A stretch of 64,000 bases of DNA. It comes from Saccharina japonica (lineage: Eukaryota; Sar; Phaeophyceae; Laminariales; Laminariaceae). Below are positions 44,031 through 53,910 of this stretch, one piece after another (the stretch's first letter is position 1; the number at the start of each line of letters is the position of its first letter). The stretch covers positions 1 through 64,000 of the forward strand of contig MEHQ01003815.1 in the NCBI GenBank assembly GCA_008828725.1, written 5' to 3'. The notes under the pieces were generated by a model. It did not search any database, had not been told where the DNA came from, and saw only the letters and a program-made list of their open reading frames with translations. The position numbers and the translations under genes were made by a program.

Positions 44031-44273
44031 CATGGTTCGAGCTGCCGCCGCCACCGCCGCGAGCGCCATCGCCACCGTCGCCAGCACCAGTGCCAGCGTT
44101 GTCGCCACCGCCGCCAGCGCCAGTGCCAGCATCAGCGCCAGCTCCATCAGCGCCAGCGCCACCGCCGCCAGCACCGGCGCCAGCGTTATCACCACCGCCG
44201 CCAGCGCCAGTGCAAGCATCACGTCACCGTCACCGCCTCAACCGCCGCCGTCATCGCTCTTGTCGCCGCTGCA

Positions 44274-44309
<36 letters not shown>

Positions 44310-44850
44310 GCCGTTCCCGACGGTGCCGGTGCCGGCAGCGCAGCCGCAGCAGCAGACGCCATCGCGGCAGCCGTTTTCGCAACGCGCCACCCGGGAGCTG
44401 GGGGCGTATAACAACCCAGGACCGGAGGAGAGCGAGGTGCAGCGTGGGCGGACGCGAGGTGAGACCGCGCGCCATCAGGGGGGTGTGGGGCATGGGCTGC
44501 TGTCTCTGATGGCGGCGCGAGAGGGTATCGCTCACATACTCTTTCACCAAGCTCCACCGCATCAAAACCCCCCCCTGCCCACGTGCCCGGCAAACGAGCT
44601 TTCGACGCCGAACTCGTATCGCGAAGCATGCGCCGACGAGTATTCGGACATCTGGTGCCAAGCGATGGGGAAATAATACAGCGGAATAGCGGATGCGGGG
44701 ACGTTTGTGGACACGTAGCAGTCAGGCGGGCTCAACGTCATTTCAGCGAAGTGGGTGTACGCATGGAAGACTAACGAGCATGGCGACGTGGTACGGGCCA
44801 AAGCGAGGCTGGTGGCAAGGGGTTTCAACCAACGTGAAGGTATTGATTGT
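44031..44850 (+). pseudogene. copia integrase-RT linker and start of reverse transcriptase, broken
   Basis: A GCC-rich, Pro/Ala-coding stretch (44040-44340) in which the frame changes at least twice. Then ELSTPNSYREACADEYSDIW and CQAMGK, TAA at 44674, TAG at 44716, NVISAKWVYAWKTNEHGDVV and RAKARLVARGFNQREGID. The last two stretches are the first RT motif of copia pol. Similarity ends at GID, near 44848. Confidence 0.85.
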
Positions 44851-45017
44851 GCTTGGTACTCGATACAGCAGGTATGATGACGGTTTCATATATTGGGGAG
44901 TTCATATACTTGATGCTTTCTCCATCTGTGAGGTCTCGTGCTTGCTGGTGCCTTGCCTTGACCTGACTTGCCTGACTTGCTCGCTGCGCCTCGGCGCTGG
45001 CCTGCGAGGTCCGACGA

Positions 45018-45120
45018 TAATATATACGTGGTTTATGTCTCCATGAGGAGCGCTCCAGCTCCCTAACCCTGCCCGCCTGTGCTAGGCCCCGCCATGCGCC
45101 CGAGGTCGAATTAATACGCT
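45018..45120 (+). repeat. inverted LTR-derived fragment next to the right LTR
   Basis: TATATACGTGGTTTATGTCT, AGCGCTCCAGCT and GCCCGAGGTCGAATTAAT are a diverged reverse-complement version of the second half of the LTR at 45127-45384. It is followed directly by that LTR, giving an inverted LTR-LTR junction. Confidence 0.6.
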
Positions 45121-45126
45121 ATAGCG

Positions 45127-45384
45127 TGTTGATTCGACCTCAGGCACCAGACAAGTGCTTGCGCAGGCAGACGAGCTCCAGGTGCTGTTATTCTCCAGCT
45201 GTAGACATAAACCACATATAGATATATATTATAGGACTTCGAAGTGTCGAGCAGAGGGCACGCGAAAGACGAGAGGATGAACTGGCACGCATTCTACTTC
45301 AGTAACGCCTCACCAAGTATATGAACTCTCAAATACCTGTAACTGCCACCGAACCTGCTGCATCGAGCACAAGCATAATCAATA
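45127..45384 (-). mobile_element. LTR (5' LTR in minus orientation) of the 6.9-kb element
   Basis: 258 bases, a close match to 38449-38706 with roughly ten differences. Followed by the target duplication CAACT at 45385-45389. Confidence 0.85.
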
Positions 45385-45389
45385 CAACT

Positions 45390-45860
45390 CATCACCGCAC
45401 AGCAGTAGTAGTAGTAATAGTAGTTGATTCGCTCCCTCTCCCACCCACACAGCACCGCTCTCTCTCATCCTCATCTCTGAACCACAAGCTACTAGCCACC
45501 TTCAGCACAGCAGTAGCAGTAGCTGATTCACAGCGCTCTCTCTCCTTCTCCCAACCAGAAGCCACCTCTCATCACACCTCATCACAGCACAACAGTACGT
45601 GTACAGCAGTAGTACCAGCCATCTCACAAGAAACCGGAAATCGGGTTCAGGCTGACTTTCTTATTCTGGGCTCGCGCGAAAGCTCACCTCTTAATGCTGC
45701 GCTTTCTTATTTAGGTCCCCGAGCCTAAACCACCAAATCGCCAATCACCCAAATCATGGATATATATCAAGCAGATTGATTCGTCGGTCACAGGTTGTAA
45801 CTCGGATACCAGGTACGTCGTAATACGTCGTGATACGTATGCTGGTATGATACGTATGCG
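45390..45860. repeat. degenerate tandem repeat that was the LTR element's target
   Basis: Units of GCACAGCAGTAGTAGTAG...GCTCTCTCTCC...AACCAGAAGCCACC repeat irregularly to about 45615. The same unit precedes the left LTR at 38385-38448. Confidence 0.65.
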
Positions 45861-45868
45861 TACGTATG

Positions 45869-46352
45869 GTGCTTGGCAAATATGGGGAATGACGTCTCCC
45901 GGTACGCGCCGTCACCACGTCACGTCGGTCACGTCACCGGTTTTTGCCGTCACGATCCCGCAAACCCCTATTCCCTCTAAAAAAAACGTATCCATATCTC
46001 TCTGGAATCCCCTTGGAAACGTAGTAATGTTTCTCTATATGCCAAACGCCACATCACGTCCTGCGTCCATTTTGTCCGTTCTGTCCCACAATGCACCTAC
46101 GCACACCAACGATGCACACGACGGAAACAAAAAAATCGAAAACAAAATCGAAAACAAAATCGGAAAAAACAATCATTAATAATAAAAATAAATAGGAGTT
46201 TTCGATTTTATTGTAAGGCTTTTTTTGAAAAAACGGGGACATTTCATTCGCGTCCCCGTATTTTTCGGTCACTTGTCGTCATGTCACGCGATTGTCCATT
46301 TGCGGTCACGTCACCACCCAAAATGCCGGCACTCCCCATCTTTGGTGCTTGG
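45869..46352. mobile_element. hAT-like MITE, 468 bp, with 8-bp target duplication
   Basis: Element 45877-46344: left end CAAATATGGGGAATGACG; right end, reverse-complemented, CAAAGATGGGGAGTGCCG (15 of 18 match). Directly outside, GTGCTTGG stands at 45869-45876 and 46345-46352. A perfect 8-bp duplication and short imperfect terminal repeats fit the hAT superfamily. Subterminal GTCACGTCA words occur at both ends. No transposase; non-autonomous. Confidence 0.85.
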
Positions 46353-46632
46353 TACGTCGTAATCGTCGGCTGATGCGTGGTGGGCTGCTCGGCCGTTGTG
46401 GTCGAACAGCCCGGCCATTTTCGGGTAGGGGGGTGTAATAATCCGGTACCTCTTGGGGGGTGAGTAGCGAAAATCGGGTATACCCGATGGGTTTGTGGCC
46501 AGCGTCGGGTGGTGGCCCGCGCTGGCCAATGAGATGGCGCCCTGGGGTCGTCGCGGTCACTAAAATACAATGGTACCCTGTTTTGGCCACAAACCTATCG
46601 GGTATACCCGATTTTAGCCACTGCTCTAAATA
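46353..46632 (-). repeat. arm of a distant inverted repeat (partner 37972-38255)
   Basis: Reverse complement of 37972-38255. Contains two ATCGGGTATACCCGAT palindromes. The outer end reads AGCCACTGCTC, the inverse of GAGCAGTGGC at the left partner. Confidence 0.75.
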
Positions 46633-47639
46633 ATTTAACGAAAGGGGGAGAACAATTCGTGGTTGTTGTTTTTGTGTACTTCTGTATATATATTGTTTCA
46701 GGTAGGCTGTTCGTGGTATGGGGGGGTATAATAAATTAGTTTAGCCAACTAGGGAAAATAACATAATATCATGAAATTATTTAATGCCCCCCCCAAAGAA
46801 TAGTTTCGTTTTTGTTTTTGTTGTTGCTGCTACTGTTGTTGTTGTTGTTGTTGTTGTAGTTGCTGTTGTTGTTGTTGTTGCTGCTCCTGTTTTGTTGTTA
46901 TTTTTTTTTACACGTAAGCAACCAAAATATCAGTACGCCCGCCCACAGCAGTCCGATTTATCGCGTCGATCTTTTTTGAAATTGCTGAAGTGCGACACGT
47001 CCCCGTCTCTCTTCGAACCCAACCCAACCGTTTCCTAACCCAAATGCATGACACGATACTTCGAGGCGCACACGCACACGCTCTGTTTGCTCCAGCAACT
47101 TTGCGCGTGATAAAGTGATGGACTGCAATACAGCTGCGCAAGAAGAGTAGGAGGGTGAAAACATGAAATGTCGTATTCGTTCGCTTTTTCTATCTCTCTG
47201 CGTCTCTCTGCTGTGCTCTCTCATTAATATGCAACTGGCAACTGGAGTATTATATGGACGTTGTTATCGGAAGACATTGTGTCCTAAAACAAATCAGATA
47301 CTCATATTATATATATTACCTGGTATGTACATACGACATCTTATTATATAAAAGCTGCTATTCTGTCTGTCTGTCTGTAATTGAGTAGCGCTATTTAGAG
47401 CGGTTCAGCCCCACATTGTCCCATGGGTAGGGAGGCTGGGTGCCACAACCCGCAGAACACCGGGTCGCATGCCGCGCCGAGTGGTGGCCGTGGCACAATC
47501 CCGACGCACAGTTTTAACAGTAATCTAGCAAGCCTACCTGCTGACTTCCAATTTTTTCATTACTATTGTGGCAGCTGATTGGTTGCCCAAACCCATGCCA
47601 GTGGCTACTGGCTCTTTCTAGAACATCCGTGCTGAAAAG
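46633..47639. other. no gene; GTT-rich microsatellite and TCTG run
   Basis: A (GTT)n-like microsatellite spans about 46807-46905, and (TCTG)4 lies at 47356-47374. No supported gene. Confidence 0.6.
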
Positions 47640-50165
47640 AGCCACCGAGGTCCGGCCAAACCCGGGGAAAGTAGGCTCCCATCCTCGGATCATAAATACC
47701 TCCATATATATCTCTACAACTCGAGCCAACCGGGGACAAAAACGGTGATTTTCCCGGGTCGACTCTGCCCCGCACGGTATGGAAACCCACCCCCATCACT
47801 TGGTCACTGATTGGCTGAGGCTCAGGGAGCCAACGGCACCCGGGGACGATAAGTTCCCATCCCCGGGTCAGAAATCCTTCCACCCATCTACAACTCCAAC
47901 GAGCCGGGGACCCAAACGGACATCCCCCGGATCGATACCGTCTCACAACGTGTGGAAACCCCAATACCAAGAGCAAATTTACGTTTGCCTGGCCCTCATA
48001 GAGCCAGCGTGCGGCGAGACTTGCCCCTCGAGGCAACGTTGAAGTCCCGCCGCACCCGGGGATGATAACGTCCTATCCCCAGGTCAGAAATCATTCCATA
48101 CATCTACAACTCCACCAAACCGGGGACGAAAACGGACATCCCCCGGGCTCGATACCACCCAGCAAGGTGTGGAAACCCCACCACCACTGGCTGATTGCTG
48201 ATTTGGCCGGGGCGCTGGAGTTCGTAGAGCCAGCACGCAGCGAGGGTTGCCCTTCGGGGTAACAGCGAGGTCCCGGGGATGACATGATCCCATCCCCGGG
48301 TCAGAAATCCTTCCATACATTTACAACTCCAACGACCCGGGGACGCAAACGGACATCCCCCGAGTCGATACCGCCTCACAAGGTGTGGAAACCCCAATTC
48401 CACGGGCTATTATACGGTTGCCTTGCCCACATCGAGCCAGCGTGCGACGAGAGCTGCCCCTCGGGACAACGTCGAAGTCCCGCCGCACCCGGGGATGATA
48501 ACGTCCTATCCTCGGGCCAGAAATCCTTCGATACATCTACAACTCCAACAACCCGGGGACGAAAACGGACATCCCCTGGGATCGATACCGCCCCGCAAGC
48601 TGTGGAAACCCCACCACCATTTGACTGATTCCTGATTACTGATTCGGCTGGGGCGCTGGAGTTAATAGAGCAAGCACGCAGCGAGGGTTACCCATCGGGG
48701 CAACACCGAGGTTCCGCCGCAATCGGGGATGATATGATCCCATCCCCGGGTCAGAAATCCTTCCATACATTTACAAATCGAACGACACGGGGACGCACAC
48801 GGAAATCCCCCTGGTCGATACCGCCTCACCAGGTGTGGAAACCCCAATACCACGGTCTATTTCATATTTTATAGTTGCCTGGCCCTCATAGAGCCAGCGT
48901 GCGGCAAGATTTACCCCTCGGGGCAACGTTGAAGTGCGGCCGCACCCGGGTATGATAATGTCTCATCTCTGGGTCAGAAATCATTCCATACATCTACAAC
49001 GCCAACAACCCAGGGACGAAAACGGACATCCCCCGGGCTCGATACCGCCCCGCAAGGTGTGGAAACCCCACCACCACTGGCTGATTGCTGATTTGGCTGA
49101 GGGCTGGGGCGCTGGAGTTCATAGAGCCAGCACGCAGCGAGAGTTGCCCTTCGGGGTAACAGCGAGGTCCCGCCGCACCCGGGGATGATATGATCCCATC
49201 CCCGGGTCAGAAATCCTTCGATACATCTTTAAATCCAACGAACCGGGGATACAAACGGACATCCCCCGGGTCAATACCGTCTCGCAAGGTGTGGAAACCC
49301 CAACCCCACGGGTTATTTTACGGTTGCCTGGCCCTCATAAAGCCAGCGTGGGGAGAAAGTTGCCCCTCGGGTCGATGCCGAAGTCCCGCCGCACCCGGGG
49401 ATGATAACTTCCCATCCCCGGGTCAGACATCCTTGCATACACCTACAACTCCAACAACCCGTGGACGAAAACGGACATCCCCCGGGCTCGATACCGCCCC
49501 GCAAGGTGTGGAAACCCCACCACCACTGGCTGATTGCTGATTTGGCTGTGGGGCCCTGGAGCTCATAGAGCCAGCACGCAGCGAGGGTTGCCCCTCGGGG
49601 CAACGGCGAGGTCCCGCCGCACCCGGGGATGATAAGATCCCACCCACGGGTCAGAAGTATTTCCATACATTTACAACTCCAACCACCCGGGGACGCAAGA
49701 AAACATCCCCCGGGTCGATACCGCCCCACAAGGTGTCGAAACCCCAACCCCACGGGAAAATGTACGGTTGCCTGGCCCTCATAGACCCAGCGTGCGGCGA
49801 GAGTTGCCCCCCGGGGCAACGCCGAAGCCCCACCGCACCCAGGGATGAGAACGTCCCATCCCCGGGTCAGAAACCCTTCCATATATCTACAACTCCGACA
49901 ACCCGGGAACGAAAGCGGACATTCCCGGGGTCGATACCGCCCCACAAGGTGTGGAAACCCCACCACCACGGGCTGATTTACGGTTGGCTGTCTCTCATGG
50001 AGCCAGCGCGCGGCGCGAGTTGCCCCTCGGGGCAAGGGCGAGGTCCCACCGCACCCGGGGATGATAACGTCGCATCCCCGGATCAGAAATCCTTGCGGGC
50101 ATCTACAACACCAATAATATCCCCGGGATGAAAACAGACACCACCCGGGTTGATACCGCCCCGCA
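47640..50165. repeat. satellite array 2: dimeric higher-order repeat, about 445 bp
   Basis: GTGTGGAAACCCCA occurs near 47951, 48168, 48382, 48602, 48835, 49059, 49290, 49507, 49735 and 49950. Two types alternate: one followed by CCACCAC(T/C)GGCTGATTG, the other by ATACCA or CCCCACGGG. Like-to-like spacing is 431-457 bases. Each monomer has a CGGGGATGATA block, a CCATCCCCGGGTCAGAAATC block and a GTTGCCCCTCGGGGCAAC-type hairpin. It is clearly related to array 1 but more divergent in sequence. Confidence 0.85.
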
Positions 50166-50331
50166 TCGTGGTTCTATTTTCCGGTTCCGAGTGGTACATC
50201 ACAGCACACTGTTAATGCGAGTACTATGTACCACATCAGGATCCGACATACTACTATGGACAACGCAAATGTAGCGCCACGGGCGGAGCCGTGGCGGTAC
50301 CGCTAGTACACTACAAGACGTTCTATAAACA

Positions 50332-50465
50332 ATTTGGGTTGGGAAAATTTCCGGCTCATTTCGAAAATGTTCGAGACGATTTCGATTTATCTTAAACACG
50401 TATAGAGTATATACATACCTATGTTATATAAATCTAAAACACATACACACATACTCGTAGCTATA
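50332..50465 (+). repeat. conserved flank of satellite array 2
   Basis: Related to 21246-21380, which precedes array 1. See that entry. Confidence 0.6.
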
Positions 50466-50820
50466 TTATACATTAAAAAAAATCGTTAGCGATAACCCGT
50501 TCGCCGTTTTGCTCACTGGTCCATCCTCCTCCGCGCCTACCATGCCATACGCCAACCGAAATTTCGCTACCACTTCGCGACCTTTCACTGTATCACTACG
50601 TACTGATGTACTATGAATACTCGTATATACTACTTTCACCACGTAGCGTTTCACTGGATGTTTCTCGGAACGTTCGTTTTAGAAATGACAGCAATACTTA
50701 TGTATGGTATGATACGTATACGTATACGTCGTACGTGGACACTGCTGCTTTGCAGTACCAGTCTCCATGAGTGTATTTACTGCTGCCGCTGTAATGGCTG
50801 TACTATTAATAATAATAATG
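50466..50820. other. no gene seen
   Basis: Unassigned DNA with ATACGTATACGTATACG words near 50708. Confidence 0.5.
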
Positions 50821-50862
50821 TTTTGTTTTTTTTCCATCCCACATTTTATCTTCGCACTTCCA
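50821..50862 (-). mobile_element. SINE family 1 tail fragment
   Basis: Minus strand GGAAGTGCGAAGATAAAATG then GGATGGAAAAAAAA, the 3' end of the family 1 SINE; the rest is missing. Confidence 0.55.
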
Positions 50863-50925
50863 TACTACTACTATTAATACTACTACTAATACTACTATTA
50901 ATACTACTATTAATACTACTATTAA

Positions 50926-51803
50926 AGCTCGTTACCAGCATGCCTCTACCGCCTCCCCACTGCGGCGTACCGCTATAATACCCTGTCTGGTGTTTACCAT
51001 GAGAATGGTGAAGGAAATGCGTACTCCCCACTGCGGCGTACTGTTTTTTTCCATGAGAATGGTGAAGGAAATGCGTAATCACATCCTCTATTAATCATTC
51101 AGTAGGAGTCCCTCTAACGCCCACTGGCAGCCACTACCAAGGTCTTGGTTTCGATTAATTGACGAACCACTACATTCGTACGGCGACATTAAAACTCTCT
51201 ACCAGCATGCCTCGACCGCCGCCCTACTGCGGCGTGCTCCTACCCTGTTTGGTGTTTACTATGAGAATGGTGAAGGAAATGCGTAATCACGTATTAATCA
51301 TTCAACCACATGTAAGTAGGCGTCCTTCTAACGCCCACTGCCAGCCACTACCTAGGTCTTGGTTTCGACTCATGGATCAACCACTGCATACCCCTACGTA
51401 CTCGAACGGCAATATTAATGTTTTCTGCCAGCATGCCTCTACCGTCTACCCACTGCGGCGTGCTGCTACTACCCTGCCTGGTGTTTAATATAAGAATGGC
51501 GAAGGAAATGCGTACTAATCATTCGACAGCAAGCAGGCGTCCTTCTAATGCGCGTTGGCAGCCACTACTAAGGTCTTGGTTTCGATTCATTGATCAACCA
51601 CTACATACCACTGCGAGTACTCGTACGGCAAAATTCATGCTCTCTACCAGCATGCCTCTACCACCTCCCAACTGCGGCGTGCTGCTATACCCTGTCTGTT
51701 GTGTACTTGATAATGGTGAAGGAAATGCGTAATGGCATACTCTAAATCATGGGTCATTCAACAGCAAGTAGGCGTCCTTCTAACGCCCACTGGCAGCCAC
51801 TGT
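50926..51803. repeat. tandem repeat, about 220-265 bp, four copies
   Basis: CTCTACCAGCATGCCTC begins copies near 50935, 51202, 51428 and 51647. Shared blocks in each are ACTGCGGCGT, GAATGGTGAAGGAAATGCG, AACGCCCACTGGCAGCCACT and AGGTCTTGGTTTCGA. Copy 1 has a short internal duplication of the GAAGGAAATGCG block. Confidence 0.85.
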
Positions 51804-52579
51804 CAGAAGAACGTGGCGTGTGTATATCAGTTCACAGGAGGAGGCTTTGACGCATGCATGCGTATCACTCATGATGGGAGCCTTGCTCCGGACTCTTGTC
51901 CCAAATCCACATGCACGGCACCAAAACACACCGATTGTATTATTCCAGAGCCGTCCTCCCCGGCCTTCCTTGCTGGGCAAGTACACAACACGTTCACGCT
52001 CATTCCAAGTTCATACATTGACTGACCGTTGTACCACGCAGCCTGTGGTCCTTGCTGGTGAGCCATCGTATAGCGCTGTCCTAGCTGGTACTCTCCGTGT
52101 GTAGTACAGCGCTGAGGGTAACAGTACAAGCCATAAGGGTGCTAGCACGGAGTTGTGGGCTCCCCCAGCCCACAGCACAACCTTGCGTACAGGCGTTTCA
52201 TCTCCGGGTTGAATTCACATTGGCCCCTTCGATCACCACGCCCAGCCCTTCTTTGGAAACCCTCGGACCCATGGAAAACCGCTGTAACATCTTCCCCAGC
52301 TTGTCGGCCGGACGAGGCCGGTCACGCGATATCTAAAGCGGTGGGTCCGAAATACACTATGCCAACCAAGACTGAGGAAATAAAACTCGGCCTTTATCCG
52401 ATAAGAAAAACTCTCCCCAGCACGCACACTCATGCGCCGCCTTACTCACTAACGCGGCGAACAGGACGCCCCCTTTGCGATCGGGGGCTTCCGGAATGTC
52501 TACCGCGCGCCTTCTCTACGGAGCTTCCCCCGTCTCGATCACGAGCGGGAGGCTCCCGCCCTCGTGCAGTGACGTAACA
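51804..52579. other. no gene seen
   Basis: Short frames only; nothing recognised. Confidence 0.45.
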
Positions 52580-53560
52580 CGATAATCAATCAACTTCGCC
52601 AAACTCTAAAGTTGCGAACCTACACCAAGACCCCCAAAGATAACCCTCTCAAGGCACACCCCGTAACACACGCGCGAAACAAAGGACACACACCTAAACC
52701 CTAATAACACTCTTAAAAACAAAAATAATCCACACATGAACCCAGAAGGGTCCTCCAGAAATAAAGATCACTCCAAGGAAAGTCGTGAAACAGATCACGC
52801 AAAAAACCAACGAAAGTCCCCGACGAAACAAATAACCCACGCATGAACCAACAAAAACAACTCTCGCACAGCATACCCTGCAACACACGAATAAAAAACA
52901 AAACAACCCGTTCATGAACCTGGAGAGGTTCTCGAAAACCGATCGCTCAAAGCAATGTTATTAAATAACCCACGCACAAAAACTAGAAAGGTCCTCGACC
53001 TCGACCAAGAATGACAATGAAATGACCAACGCATCACACCAAGGAGACTCCCCGACAAAGGAAGATCACCTCCCCCCAGAGTGAACTCCTGCAAAAACCT
53101 ACAATCGTGGCCCCCGCTTATAGTAGCCCGTAACTCCAACATAAAATCAAATATAACTCATGCATAAAATAAAACTGACCCCCGACGCCGAAGGTCAACC
53201 TAAAAGCAGAACCACAACCCTCCCCTGAGCCGAACAAATATAACGCAACCAATTTTTCCACAGTTTCGCCAACCTAGCGCCTCGCCCCAAAATAACGCAC
53301 CCAAAAACCAACTCAATAACCCACTCAAAAACAACGTACCCAAAACCAAAATCATAAGAAGTCCCACACAGATAACGCACACCCAAACCCTTCCACGATT
53401 CCGATAAAATTGCGCAGCGCACAAAAATAACGTACCGAAAAACCAAATCAACACCCAAATATAACGCACCCGCAAGCTGTTCCGCGCCAAAAAGAGCCCC
53501 AGACCATAAAACGCGACTAGTGGAACGGTTCCTAAACTGAAACATCCCCCCTAGCAGACA
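52580..53560. repeat. strand-asymmetric, degenerate A/C-rich repeat
   Basis: The plus strand is poor in G and T and repeats diverged words such as AATAACCCACGCA, GAACC.AGA.GGGTCCTC and ATAACGCACCCAAAAACCA. Long minus-strand frames rich in Phe, Val, Leu and Trp are by-products of the bias. No unit length is well kept. Confidence 0.6.
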
Positions 53561-53747
53561 CATGACTTTGAACAACAAGTAACTATTACATAAAGGAGGC
53601 AATCGGAAACACGGAAACATAGGAAATTCAAACTGGCAAAGAAGACTGGCGAGCACACAACTAGAAGCAATTTAAACTTGTCAAACAAGACCGGCAAAGA
53701 AGACCCATTACGCTTGATAAAGCACGGAAACCTACACCCCGTACACC
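53561..53747. other. no gene seen; continuation of A-rich DNA
   Basis: Contains a short internal repeat GACTGGCAAAGAAGAC / GACCGGCAAAGAAGAC near 53630 and 53690. Confidence 0.4.
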
Positions 53748-53910
53748 ATAACGACTTCCAAGATACATATACGGTTGATTGGTATTTAAAGGTGTACCAG
53801 CAGTTGTCACAGGAAGTCGTCATGGTGGCTCAAAACAGCAATAACACAGAAACTCCCTCTTTCATTCTTATCGGCCTGCCGAGCTGCCTCGGCCCAAACC
53901 TCGAGTGATA
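53748..53910 (+). repeat. copia 3' tail segment, second copy
   Basis: Similar to 24987-25140 (see there). No pol sequence remains upstream at this locus. Confidence 0.65.

Larger units (their letters stand above)
38449..45384 (-). mobile_element. LTR retroelement with scrambled interior, CAACT target duplication
   Basis: The two 258-bp LTRs, the flanking CAACT duplication and the purine tract define one insertion. Removing it rejoins a CAGCAGTAGTAGT...CCAAAAGCCAACTCATCACC tandem repeat that continues on both sides, which supports the boundaries. In the minus orientation the copia RNase H end (39645-39866) sits correctly upstream of the 3' LTR. The interior from about 41.0 to 45.1 kb does not fit: it holds an inverted repeat of a Gag-like frame and copia pol on the plus strand. 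It must be a chimera, a nested insertion or a template-switch product. Confidence 0.8.

Noticed and set aside
43281..44222. 313-codon minus-strand frame over the copia integrase
   Set aside because: It is antisense to a clear integrase core and a GC-rich linker; its open frame follows from composition.
49313..50035. 240-codon minus-strand frame with repeats
   Set aside because: Lies wholly in satellite array 2; repeats happen to have no stop in that frame.
52690..52705. Telomere repeat CCTAAACCCTAA
   Set aside because: A single partial match in an A/C-rich tract, not an array.
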